Assembly (NCBI GenBank): GCA_030649945.1
Contig: JAUSFE010000048.1
Span: 1-36,552 of the forward strand
Direction of reading: 5' to 3'
Length of the DNA: 36,552 bases
DNA from: Dehalococcoidia bacterium
GTDB taxonomy: Bacteria; Chloroflexota; Dehalococcoidia; SM23-28-2; RBG-16-64-32
Part shown: positions 25,825 to 33,711 of the stretch, one piece after another
Layout of the letters: each line of letters opens with the position of its first letter
Position numbering within the stretch: the first letter of the stretch is position 1
Program-made: the position numbers and the translations under genes
The notes under the pieces: generated by a model
Database searches by the model: none
Seen by the model: the letters and a program-made list of their open reading frames with translations, nothing else
What the model was told of the DNA's origin: nothing

Positions 25825-25838
25825 GTGACAAATTTCAC
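25825..25838 (+). promoter_or_regulatory. Candidate Rex or CRP/FNR operator of etfBA
   Basis: GTGAC-AAAT-TTCAC, flanked as GGGTGAC...TTCACAT. It matches the core of the Rex site GTGAA-N4-TTCAC with one change, and the CRP-type TGTGA-N6-TCACA with one change. Its place at about +1 to +15 of the etfBA promoter suits a repressor. Rex is encoded at 9084-9713. Confidence 0.5.
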
Positions 25839-25904
25839 ATATCGCGCGTCAGGGTGAGGCGCGCCCGCTCCCACCCCGGCGCCACGGGCCCCTAGGAGGA
25901 GCTT

Positions 25905-26696
25905 ATGCCCCACATTATCTGTCTGGCCAAGCAGGTGCCGGACCCCGAAACCCCCGCCTCCCAGTTCAGGGTGGACGAAGCGGCGAAGAGGGTTATTCCC
26001 GCGCCCGGCATCCAGCCGGTGCCCAGCCAGTTCGACACCATCGGCGTCGAGGGCGCGCTCCGCATCAAGGACAAGATCCCGGACACGACGATCACCATCC
26101 TCAGCCTGGGCCCGGACTCCTCCCGCGACACCATCAAGCACTGCCTGGCCATGGGCGCCGACGAAGGCGTGCACATTAACGACCCCGCCGTCAACGAGGC
26201 CGACCACTGGGCCACGGCGGAAGTCCTGGCCGCCGCCATTCAGAAGCTGGCCCCCTACGACCTGATCATCGCCGGCCGCCAGGCCGTGGACTGGGACATG
26301 GGCGTCGTCGGCTCCACCATCGCCGAGATCCTGGGCGTTCCCGTGATCACCATCGGCAAGGACGTGCAGTACGAAAACGGCGTGGTGCGCGTGGAGCGCG
26401 TGCTCATGGACGGCTTCGAGACCGTCGAGGCCCCCACGCCCTGCGTCGTCACCGTGAGCAACGAGCTGGGCGAGCCCCGCTACCCGCAGTTGCGCCAGAT
26501 CATGCTGGCCGCGCGCAAGGAAGTGAAGGCCTGGACGGTCAGCGACCTGGGCATCCCCACCCCGCAAAACCGCACGAAGCTGGAAGCGCTCTTTGTCCCC
26601 GAGACGAAGGTGGAGACGGAGTTCATTGACGGCGACACGCCACAGGAAAAGGCCGAAAAGCTGGCCGGCCGGCTGCGGGAGGCCAAGCTCATCTGA
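25905..26696 (+). CDS. etfB: Electron transfer flavoprotein beta subunit
   Basis: A 263-residue EtfB. Diagnostic blocks: IICLAKQVPDPE (4-15), a strand then LGPDSSRDTIKHCLAMGADEGVHI, DLIIAGRQAVDWDMGVVG and the recognition-loop region GLGEPRYP-like NELGEPRYPQLRQIM. EtfAB accepts electrons from acyl-CoA and related dehydrogenases and passes them to ETF-quinone oxidoreductase. The ATG has AGGAGGAG three to four bases upstream. The gene is first in etfBA, behind a TGCTATACT promoter and a GTGAC...TTCAC palindrome. Confidence 0.95.
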   Translation: MPHIICLAKQVPDPETPASQFRVDEAAKRVIPAPGIQPVPSQFDTIGVEGALRIKDKIPDTTITILSLGPDSSRDTIKHCLAMGADEGVHINDPAVNEADHWATAEVLAAAIQKLAPYDLIIAGRQAVDWDMGVVGSTIAEILGVPVITIGKDVQYENGVVRVERVLMDGFETVEAPTPCVVTVSNELGEPRYPQLRQIMLAARKEVKAWTVSDLGIPTPQNRTKLEALFVPETKVETEFIDGDTPQEKAEKLAGRLREAKLI

Positions 26697-26757
26697 CACC
26701 GCACCTCCGGGCGCCCTCTCGTGGCGCAGGGCCCTGCCCTGGGCGCTCAAAGCTGGG

Positions 26758-26832
26758 GCCTTGAGCCACGGGGATTAGCGACGGTGCCTTGAGCCACGGG
26801 GATTAACGCGGGGCGCCTTGAGCCACGGGGGA
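26758..26832. repeat. Three tandem 28-29 bp repeats between etfB and etfA
   Basis: GCCTTGAGCCACGGGG starts at 26758, 26786 and 26815, with GATTA following in the first two copies. The third runs into the heptamer tract. Confidence 0.75.
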
Positions 26833-26835
26833 AAG

Positions 26836-26863
26836 AGAACCAAGAACCTGGAACCAAGAACCT
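26836..26863. repeat. Heptamer short tandem repeat (AGAACCW)4
   Basis: AGAACCA, AGAACCT, GGAACCA, AGAACCT in phase, directly followed by AGGAG, the ribosome site of etfA. Confidence 0.8.
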
Positions 26864-26876
26864 AGGAGAAAAGCAA

Positions 26877-27854
26877 ATGCCAAGCGGAGTTCTGGTCTTC
26901 GGAGAAGCGACGGAAGACGGGAAGCTGAACCCGGTAACCGCTGAGCTGCTGGGAGCGGCCCAGCGCCTGGGCGGGCCCATCACGTGCGCCCTTCTGGGGG
27001 CCGGCGTCGAGGGCCTGGCCCAGGAATGCGCCGGCTTCGGCGCCCAGAAGGTGATCGTAGTCGATGACCCCATCCTTGCCGAGTACCAGGGCGACGCCTA
27101 CCTGCCGCCCGCCGTCCGCATCACGAAGGAAGTGGACCCCTCCGTGGTCCTGCTGCCCCAGACGATGAAGGGCCGCGACCTGGCCCCACGCCTGGCCCAG
27201 CGCCTGAACACCGCCGTCGCCATGGACTGCGTCGCCATCGAGCAGCAGAGCGATAAGCTGATCGCCGAGCGCCCCGCCTATGGGGGCAGCGCCCGCGCGC
27301 GCTACACCTTCAACGGCTCGCCGCAGATCGTCACGGTGCGCGCGAAGGCCCTGGAGCCGGCGCAGGCCAGGGCGGGCGCCCAGGCAGAGATTGTGAAGCA
27401 GCCCGCCGGCGTGACGCCAGACCAGGTGCGCACCAGGATCATCGACCGCCGCAAGGAGAAGGCCGAGGGTGTCCGCCTGGAGGACGCGAAGGTCGTCGTC
27501 GGCGGCGGCCGCGGCATGGGCGGGCCGGAGGCGTTCGGGCAGCTGGAAGAGCTGGCGCACATCCTCGGCGGCGCCGTCGGGGCCAGCCGCGCCGTCTGCG
27601 ACCTGGGCTGGTACCCGGTGGCCGCGCAGGTGGGCCTGACCGGCAAGATCGTGACGCCGGACCTGTACATCGCCGTCGGCATCTCCGGCGCCAGCCAGCA
27701 CATGGCCGGCATCTCCTCCGTCAAGAACATCGTCGCCATCAACAAGGACCCGGACGCCAGCATCTTCAAGGCCTCCCGCTGGGCCGTCGTCGGCGACTGG
27801 AAGGACATCATGCCTGCCTTCACCGCCAAGGTGAAGGAGCTGAAGGCGTCGTAG
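26877..27854 (+). CDS. etfA: Electron transfer flavoprotein alpha subunit
   Basis: A 325-residue EtfA. The N-terminal domain begins SGVLVFGEATEDGKLNPVTAELLGAA. The C-terminal FAD domain (about 205-320) has VVVGGGRGMGG, the FAD-binding stretch VGLTGKIVTPDLYIAVGISGASQHMAGI and IVAINKDPDASIF. It pairs with EtfB in the cytoplasm as an FAD-carrying heterodimer. AGGAG (26864-26868) lies about eight bases before the ATG. The 180-base gap after etfB is entirely tandem repeats, so the operon has been spread by repeats. The gene is followed by GGGTCAA repeats and a GTAG-headed hairpin. Confidence 0.95.
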   Translation: MPSGVLVFGEATEDGKLNPVTAELLGAAQRLGGPITCALLGAGVEGLAQECAGFGAQKVIVVDDPILAEYQGDAYLPPAVRITKEVDPSVVLLPQTMKGRDLAPRLAQRLNTAVAMDCVAIEQQSDKLIAERPAYGGSARARYTFNGSPQIVTVRAKALEPAQARAGAQAEIVKQPAGVTPDQVRTRIIDRRKEKAEGVRLEDAKVVVGGGRGMGGPEAFGQLEELAHILGGAVGASRAVCDLGWYPVAAQVGLTGKIVTPDLYIAVGISGASQHMAGISSVKNIVAINKDPDASIFKASRWAVVGDWKDIMPAFTAKVKELKAS

Positions 27855-27858
27855 GAGA

Positions 27859-27920
27859 GGGTCAACGGGTCAAGGGTCAGGGGACCCTGACAGTCGTAGG
27901 GGCGGGTTTGAAACCCGCCC
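27859..27920 (+). repeat. GGGTCAA repeats and GTAG-headed hairpin after etfA
   Basis: GGGTCAAC, GGGTCAA and GGGTCAG run in near-heptamer phase at 27859-27880. GTAG (27896-27899) then directly heads the perfect stem GGGCGGGTTT-G-AAACCCGCCC (27900-27920), the REP layout. The stem may also serve as the etfBA terminator, though no T-run follows. Confidence 0.65.
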
Positions 27921-27935
27921 TTCGACATTCGGAAG

Positions 27936-27944
27936 TGGTATAGC
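27936..27944 (+). promoter_or_regulatory. Extended -10 box of the GNAT gene
   Basis: TGGTATAGC, with the hexamer TATAGC at 27939-27944, ends ten bases before the ATG at 27955. The expected start is within a few bases of the ATG, and there is no Shine-Dalgarno. No -35 box is clear. Confidence 0.4.
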
Positions 27945-27954
27945 AGCCCTCATC

Positions 27955-28419
27955 ATGGCCGAACAACAGCCGTCCTTCACCATCCGCCCGGCCACCCCGG
28001 CAGACGAGGAGGCCGCCCTCGTCCTCATGAAGGAGCTCTTCGCCCCCCCCGGCCGGCGCGCCCCCGGCTATACGCCGGCCCGCGGCCGCGCCGGCTTCCG
28101 CAGGGCGGTCCAGGACGCGCACTCAGACGTCCTCCTGGCGCTGGACGGCGAGCGCGTGGTGGGGCTGGCCTCCGTCTACCGGGACATCCTCTCCATCCGC
28201 TACGGCCAGCGCTGCTGGCTGCAGGACTTGGTGGTGGCCCCCGCCTGCCGCAGCCGCGGTGTGGGCCGCCTCCTGCTGGACGCCGCCACGGACTGGGCCC
28301 GGCAGCGCGGCTGCACGCACCTGCAGCTCAGCTCCGGGATGGGACGGGTGGACGCCCACCGCTTCTACCGGCGCGAGGGAATGGGCGAGGAGTACCTGTT
28401 CGAGCGCTGGCTCGATTAG
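27955..28419 (+). CDS. GNAT family N-acetyltransferase
   Basis: A 154-residue acetyltransferase. The acetyl-CoA pyrophosphate loop is RSRGVG (99-104), within LVVAPACRSRGVGRLLLDAA. The N-terminal helix pair (ATPADEEAALVLM) and the C-terminal FYRREGM (motif B region) are typical. The substrate could be an amino acid, an antibiotic or a protein. The ATG at 27955 seems to be read from a near-leaderless mRNA. It converges with the large regulator gene over a 35-base gap. Confidence 0.87.
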   Translation: MAEQQPSFTIRPATPADEEAALVLMKELFAPPGRRAPGYTPARGRAGFRRAVQDAHSDVLLALDGERVVGLASVYRDILSIRYGQRCWLQDLVVAPACRSRGVGRLLLDAATDWARQRGCTHLQLSSGMGRVDAHRFYRREGMGEEYLFERWLD

Positions 28420-28454
28420 GCACGCCCCGTCTTCCCACCCTGGACGCTTGCGTG

Positions 28455-31400
28455 CTAGCTGCCGGCCTCAGCCAGCAGCGCCTCCGCCATCGCCACGTGC
28501 TTCGGCATGCCGATCCGGCGGTACATGGCGATCGCTTCGGTGAGCAGCTCGCGGGCCTTCTCGCGGTCGCCGGGGCCGTTGCGGTCGAGGAGCATGCGGG
28601 CGTACCAGCGCCGCACCTCCGGCTGCTCGATCTTGTGGGGCAGCTCGTGGGCCTGGCGCAGCGCCGTCTGGTAGTGCGCCTCCGCCTTCTCCCACTGCGA
28701 GCCGGCCGCCGCGGCGATCCCCGCCACAGTTTGAAGTAGTCTGTAATTAGATGAATAGATGAGAACGCCGGTAGCCATGGCTTCCGACACGAGCGGGAGA
28801 AGATTCGCCGCCTCGTCTCGGTCGCCGATGACAGCCAGCCCTTCGACCATAGCCAGCGGTATGTTCCATTTACCCCCCGTGTTCGCGCTACCGGGACGAG
28901 GAAGCTCACTCCTCTTCTCTGCGAACATAGCGCGGGCCCGATCGTGCTGTCCGGCATAGGCCCTGACCAAGAAAAGCGCCCCCCAGTCCCACCCAGCGGC
29001 GAAGCCGGGCGGCTCCAACCTGGCCGCCTCCTGGGCAGTGTCGAGCGCCTCCGGCCAGCGGCCCTTCCAGAGGTGGACGGACGCGAGCAGCGAGTAAGAG
29101 TTGGAAATCCAGGGAACGCCTAAGCTCCGATCCAGCTCAATTTCGTTTTGGATGAATGCGTGAAACCTGTCAATGTCCGCCGTAAGCGACAATTCACGAG
29201 CCTCGCGGCAGACCCGGGCCTGTCTAGCGGCGCCGAGGTGGCCGATGCGCGCGGCTAACGGCTCCACTTCTTCGTTGATTTGATGGACCCGGTCAAACTC
29301 ACCAAGGTAGAGGGCGGAGAACAGTGCCACCCATAGCGCGTCTGCAAGCTGCCAGGCAGCACCCTCATTGCGCAGCAGCTCCGCAGCGTGAAGGCCAGCC
29401 TCGAACGCTTCCCTGCACTGCATGTGGGACCAATGGTGCATGGCCTTACCCACCAGGGCCTCCCCCAGCAATCGCCGATCGCCCAAATTCTGCGCCATTA
29501 GCAGGGCTTGATTGATCATCCCTTCGCCGGCCGCGTAGTTGCCGCCAAAGCTGAGTATGAGACCCCCATACGCAAGGAGGCGGCAGCGGTCGGCGTTCAC
29601 GACCTGGCCCAGGGCGATGAGGCCCCGGCGGCTGATCTCGACGGCCTCGAGAAAACGGGCCCCCCAAAGCAGTTGCACCACCACCTCCGCCGCGACAGCG
29701 CCCACTGCCTGTCCATCGGCCAATCCTTCGTAGGCATCCAACGCCTGCCGCCAGTCCGCCAGGGCTTCGTCCCAGCGGCCCAGGCTTCGCCGGGCTAAGC
29801 CTCGCTTGAACAAAAGGTCCGCCAGCCCACGCGGCTCGCCGGCAGGTTGCAGCGGTATGGCGTTCTCGTAATGACGCAGAGCCTCCTCGAAAGCGCCCGC
29901 CGCCAGGGCCCGCTCCCCGGCGAGCGTCAGGTAGCGGACGGTCTTCTCGGGGTCGGAGGCCGCGCCCGCCCGGTACAGATGGTGGGCTAGGTCCGCCGCG
30001 TGCGGCTCCAGGTCGGCCGCGTAAACGCGCTCGATCGCCTCCGCCACCCGCAAGTGCAGCCGCTGGCGGCGGGGCAGCGAGAGACCGCTGATCAGGGTCT
30101 GGCGGATCAGCTCGTGAGCGAAGGTGAAGCGCGCTTCCCGTCCTTCCGACGTGGCGGTGATGAGCTGGGCGCGCTCCGCCTCATCGATGGTGTCCAGAAG
30201 GGCGTCCGGTTCCGCGTCGGCCAGCGCCTCCAGCAGCTCGAAGCTGAAGCCGCGGCCGATGACGGCGGCGCTCGTAAGGACGCGACGGCACTCCTCGCTC
30301 ACCCGCTGTAGGCGTCGGCTGATGACCAGACGGACGCCCTCGGGCACATCGAGTTCGCTCACCTGGAGGTCGGAGCGCCAGCGGCCTTGGTCGTCGAAAA
30401 ACTTCCCCTCCTCGGCCAGGTGCTGGAACACCTCCTCCACGAAGAAGGGGTTGCCTTCAGTCTCGCTGTAGATGACTCCGACCAAGGGGGTCGGCGGCTC
30501 TTGGCCGCTGAGGGCGCGCAGCATCGCCTCCACACCCGCCTGCGGCAGCCGCTTGAGGGCGATGCGGTGGGCCAGGCGCTGGCGCAGGAGCGTCTCCAGG
30601 GTCCTGGCCAGAGGGCGGCCCACGTCCAGCTCTACGTCGCGATAGGTGCCGATGATGAGGACCGGCATCTGCCCCAACTGCTGGGCGATGTGCTCCAGCA
30701 GGAGCAGGGTGGAGTCGTCTCCCCAGTGCAGATCGTCCAGGACAAGCAGCAGCGGGTTGACGCGGCCGGCCCGCTCCAGGAACTCGCGCAGGCTGTTGAA
30801 CAGGTAACGCCGCTCCTGCTCCGGCGGCAGCTCCAGAGGCGCCGGGATGTCCGGGAAGAGGCGGCGCAGTTCAGGCATGATGCGGGCCACCTCCGCCGCC
30901 GCGTCGCCCAGGGCGGCCCGGAACGCCTCGGGCGTGGCCGTCCTGGCTGTCGCTTCCAGCATCTCCACGAAGGGGATGTAGGGCGGCGTGCCTTCCATCT
31001 CGTAGCAGTGGCCGATGAGTGTGGTCAGCCCCCGCTGGCCGGCCTCCGCCATCAGCTCTTCGGACAGGCGGGTCTTGCCCACGCCGGGCTCGCCGCCGAT
31101 CATGGCCAGGGCGCCACGCCCACCGATGGCCTGCTCCAAGAGACGCCGAAGCTCTGCCCGCTCCGTCTCGCGGCCCACGAAAGGAGTCCGCTCGACGAGC
31201 GGAACTACGGCGACTGGCGCCTCCTTCTGCCAGACGACCTCGTACAGTCGCCAGCGCTCCGGGAACCCCTTGAGGCGGAAGCGGCCCCGGTCGAGCAACT
31301 TTAGATCCTGCGCCCGGCCTATGACGCCTCGCGCCGTTTCGGAGATCAGAATCTGGCCGCCCTTGGCCTTTGCTGCGATGCGCGCAGCGGCGTTGACTGC

Positions 31401-31751
31401 CTCGCCGAACAGGTCCGCCTCCTCCTGGATCACCTCGCCCGTGTTGAGCCCGATGCGAACCAGCACCTGCCCGTCCGCCGGCCCCTGGCGGTTGTGCTCC
31501 GAGAGCGCCCGCTGGATGCCTACGGCGCAGGCGACGGCGCGGCGGGCAGAGGCAAAGGCCATCATGAACCCGTCGCCCATCGCCTTCACCTCGTGGCCGC
31601 CGTGCTCCTGCACCTGCTGGCGTACCAGCTCCTCATGGGCGCGCAACACCTGTCGCGCGGCCTCATCCCCGCGGGCCGTCGTCAGGTCTGTCGAGCCGAC
31701 GACGTCTGTGAACAGGATGGTAACAGTGCCTTCAGGCAGCTCCTGAGTCAT
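28455..31751 (-). CDS. Class III cyclase domain / AAA ATPase / TPR regulator
   Basis: A protein of about 1098 residues. Residues about 8-170 form a class III nucleotidyl cyclase domain: metal Asp16 (FTDVVGST) and Asp60 (KAMGDGF), Lys57, and GEAVNAAARI with Asn120 and Arg124, so the catalytic set looks intact. An AAA ATPase domain follows (about 188-470), with PFVGRE, Walker A GEPGVGKT (220-227) and Walker B LLLVLDDLHW (333-342). The remainder (about 580-1098) is a TPR-like helical solenoid. This architecture is common in Actinobacteria, Chloroflexota and Mycobacterium; its signals are largely unknown. The start is ATG 31751 with GGGGAGGG close upstream. Part of the TPR region (about 28735-29600) is less GC-rich than the rest. 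Confidence 0.9.
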   Translation of the reverse strand: MTQELPEGTVTILFTDVVGSTDLTTARGDEAARQVLRAHEELVRQQVQEHGGHEVKAMGDGFMMAFASARRAVACAVGIQRALSEHNRQGPADGQVLVRIGLNTGEVIQEEADLFGEAVNAAARIAAKAKGGQILISETARGVIGRAQDLKLLDRGRFRLKGFPERWRLYEVVWQKEAPVAVVPLVERTPFVGRETERAELRRLLEQAIGGRGALAMIGGEPGVGKTRLSEELMAEAGQRGLTTLIGHCYEMEGTPPYIPFVEMLEATARTATPEAFRAALGDAAAEVARIMPELRRLFPDIPAPLELPPEQERRYLFNSLREFLERAGRVNPLLLVLDDLHWGDDSTLLLLEHIAQQLGQMPVLIIGTYRDVELDVGRPLARTLETLLRQRLAHRIALKRLPQAGVEAMLRALSGQEPPTPLVGVIYSETEGNPFFVEEVFQHLAEEGKFFDDQGRWRSDLQVSELDVPEGVRLVISRRLQRVSEECRRVLTSAAVIGRGFSFELLEALADAEPDALLDTIDEAERAQLITATSEGREARFTFAHELIRQTLISGLSLPRRQRLHLRVAEAIERVYAADLEPHAADLAHHLYRAGAASDPEKTVRYLTLAGERALAAGAFEEALRHYENAIPLQPAGEPRGLADLLFKRGLARRSLGRWDEALADWRQALDAYEGLADGQAVGAVAAEVVVQLLWGARFLEAVEISRRGLIALGQVVNADRCRLLAYGGLILSFGGNYAAGEGMINQALLMAQNLGDRRLLGEALVGKAMHHWSHMQCREAFEAGLHAAELLRNEGAAWQLADALWVALFSALYLGEFDRVHQINEEVEPLAARIGHLGAARQARVCREARELSLTADIDRFHAFIQNEIELDRSLGVPWISNSYSLLASVHLWKGRWPEALDTAQEAARLEPPGFAAGWDWGALFLVRAYAGQHDRARAMFAEKRSELPRPGSANTGGKWNIPLAMVEGLAVIGDRDEAANLLPLVSEAMATGVLIYSSNYRLLQTVAGIAAAAGSQWEKAEAHYQTALRQAHELPHKIEQPEVRRWYARMLLDRNGPGDREKARELLTEAIAMYRRIGMPKHVAMAEALLAEAGS

Positions 31752-31809
31752 GGCCCTCCCCCGGAAACACAACAAGTATAGGCGCAGAGAGCAGCGCTAG
31801 CCACTTACC

Positions 31810-31839
31810 TTGATGCGCACGTAAGGGTCTGTCTATAAT
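31810..31839 (+). promoter_or_regulatory. Promoter of coaE
   Basis: TTGATG (31810-31815), an 18-base spacer and a perfect TATAAT (31834-31839). The predicted start near 31846 leaves a leader of about 58 bases. Confidence 0.65.
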
Positions 31840-31903
31840 CGGATTGCGGTCGGGCCTCTTGCCCGGCCAACGCCGTCTTACGAGCACCGCTCGGGAAGAA
31901 CCC

Positions 31904-32518
31904 ATGTACGTCATCGGACTCACTGGAGGTATCGGCAGCGGCAAGTCCACCGTGGCCGAGGTCCTGCGCGAGCAGGGCGCCGCGATCCTCAGCGCCGACC
32001 TAGTGGGCCACGAGGTCTACCAGCCGGGACGCCCCGCCTGGCAGGAGATCGTGGACGCCTTCGGCCGCGAGGTCCTGGCAGCCGACGGCAGCATCGACCG
32101 CAAGAAGCTGGGCGCGGTCGTCTTCAGCGACCCGAAGGAGCTCAAGCGGCTGAACAACATCACGCACCCCCGCATGAAGGGCATGATGCGTGAGAAGCTG
32201 GCCGAGCTGCAGCGTCAGGGCGCCGCCGTCGCCGTGCTGGAGGCGGCGCTCCTCTTCGACGCCGGCTGGGACGACCTGGCGGACGAGGTCTGGGTGACCG
32301 TGGCCCCGCCGCAGGTGGTCGCCCGCCGCACCGCCGAGCGCAGCGGCATCAGCGAGCAGCAGGTGCTGGAGCGCATCAAGGCCCAGATGAGCGACGAGGA
32401 GCGCACGCGCCGCGCGAACGTCGTCATCGACACCGACGGCGACCTTGACGGCACGCGGCGCCAGGCGCTGGCGCACTGGGCCGCCCTGCAGAGGCGCCTG
32501 GCGCTACCTTCGGCGTAA
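31904..32518 (+). CDS. coaE: Dephospho-CoA kinase
   Basis: A 204-residue P-loop kinase that phosphorylates dephospho-CoA in the last step of CoA synthesis. Walker A GGIGSGKST (8-16), the SADLVGHEVY block, a lid region with Arg residues (ARRTAERSG) and ANVVIDTDGDL near the C-terminus are all present. The start is ATG 31904 (MYVIGLTGG); the frame upstream is non-homologous and overlaps the promoter. The ribosome site (GGGAAGA) is weak. CoA demand fits the thiolase and ETF genes. Confidence 0.94.
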   Translation: MYVIGLTGGIGSGKSTVAEVLREQGAAILSADLVGHEVYQPGRPAWQEIVDAFGREVLAADGSIDRKKLGAVVFSDPKELKRLNNITHPRMKGMMREKLAELQRQGAAVAVLEAALLFDAGWDDLADEVWVTVAPPQVVARRTAERSGISEQQVLERIKAQMSDEERTRRANVVIDTDGDLDGTRRQALAHWAALQRRLALPSA

Positions 32519-32593
32519 GAGGGCGTTTCCATAGTATGCTAGGGGATGAGCGATATCCCGCGCGCCAACCGCACTTGAGGTAGACACAGCCAG

Positions 32594-33499
32594 ATGACCA
32601 GCGAAAAGACCAGCGAAAAGACCAGCGACGAGACATACCGCCAGTACGCCATCGAGGAATACATCGTCGCCAGCGAGCCGTTCTACGAGCCCGTCAAGGA
32701 CGAGATCGAGCTCTTCCGCTCGGCCTACGCCCAGAAGATCCCGGTGCTCCTGAAGGGCCCCACAGGCTGCGGCAAGACCCGCTTCATCGAATACATGGCC
32801 TTCAAGCTCGGCCGGCCGGTCAGCGCGATCCGCGAAGTCGGCGAGGCCAACGGCGAGGAGGCCGGCCGCCCGCTCGTGACCGTCGCCTGCCACGAGGACC
32901 TGACGGCGTCGGACCTCGTCGGCCGCTACCTGCTGGAGGGCGATTCCACCCGCTGGATCGACGGCCCGCTGACCCGCGCGGTCAAGGTCGGCGCCATCTG
33001 CTACCTGGACGAGGTGGTGGAGGCCCGCAAGGACACCACCGTCCTCGTCCACCCGCTCACGGACCACCGGCGAATGCTCCCCATCGAGAAGCTGGGCCAG
33101 ATCGTAGAGGCGCGGGACGGCTTTCTGCTGGTCATCTCGTACAACCCCGGCTACCAGAGCGCGCTGAAGGACCTGAAGCACAGCACCCGCCAGCGCTTCA
33201 TGGCGATCGAGTTCAACTACCCGCCACGGGACCTGGAGGCCAAGATCGTCGCCCACGAGGCCGGCGTCTCGGACGCCGTGGCCATGGACCTCGCGAAGCT
33301 GGGCGAGAAGGTGCGCCACCTGAAGGAGCACGGCCTGGCGGAGGGCGTCAGCACCCGCCTCCTGATCTACGCCGGCAAGCTGATCCACGAGGGCATCTCC
33401 GCCCGGCGCGCCTGCCAGGTCGCCGTCGTCTGGGCGCTCACCGACGACCGCGATGTGCAGCGCAGCATCGAAGAGGTGGTGTCGTCCATCTTTGAGTAG
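32594..33499 (+). CDS. MoxR/NorQ-type AAA ATPase
   Basis: A 301-residue AAA+ protein of the CbbQ/NirQ/NorQ branch of MoxR ATPases. Walker A GPTGCGKT (55-62), Walker B ICYLDEV (135-141), and the substrate-facing block NPGYQS near 185 are typical. The N-terminus has three 12-base direct repeats, read as [12 protein letters not shown]. Such ATPases work with a VWA partner as metal-insertion or remodelling chaperones (Rubisco activase CbbQO, nitric oxide reductase NorQD). The VWA partner is the next gene. No client enzyme (rubisco, NOR, CO dehydrogenase) is visible in the window. Confidence 0.88.
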   Translation: MTSEKTSEKTSDETYRQYAIEEYIVASEPFYEPVKDEIELFRSAYAQKIPVLLKGPTGCGKTRFIEYMAFKLGRPVSAIREVGEANGEEAGRPLVTVACHEDLTASDLVGRYLLEGDSTRWIDGPLTRAVKVGAICYLDEVVEARKDTTVLVHPLTDHRRMLPIEKLGQIVEARDGFLLVISYNPGYQSALKDLKHSTRQRFMAIEFNYPPRDLEAKIVAHEAGVSDAVAMDLAKLGEKVRHLKEHGLAEGVSTRLLIYAGKLIHEGISARRACQVAVVWALTDDRDVQRSIEEVVSSIFE

Positions 33500-33508
33500 C
33501 GCCCTCGC

Positions 33509-33683
33509 TTGTCGTCCTGAGCGCAGCGAAGGACCTGTCCACGCCGAAGCTCTGCGGCCGGAAGGCGGCTTCGGGACTGTGCGTTCGCGCTGCGCTCCAG
33601 AGAGTCCCGGCGAGTTGATCCAGCACAAGTGTGACCCCACGGACAGACCCTTCGCCGCGCCTTCGGCTTGCTCAGGGCGACAA
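33509..33683. repeat. Inverted CTGAGCG...GAAGG repeat between norQ-like and norD-like genes
   Basis: Left arm 33509-33540 (TTGTCGTCCTGAGCGCAGCGAAGGACCTGTCC) and right arm 33641-33683 are related in inverted orientation; the right arm has a duplicated GAAGG part. The interior has no reading frame I can support. The structure separates two genes that normally abut. Confidence 0.65.
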
Positions 33684-33711
33684 GAAGGGCCTCTGGAACA
33701 GGTGATCACCG

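Noticed and set aside
25398..26750. 450-codon open frame on the minus strand over comB and etfB
   Set aside because: Antisense shadow that crosses the etfBA promoter; no recognisable domain.
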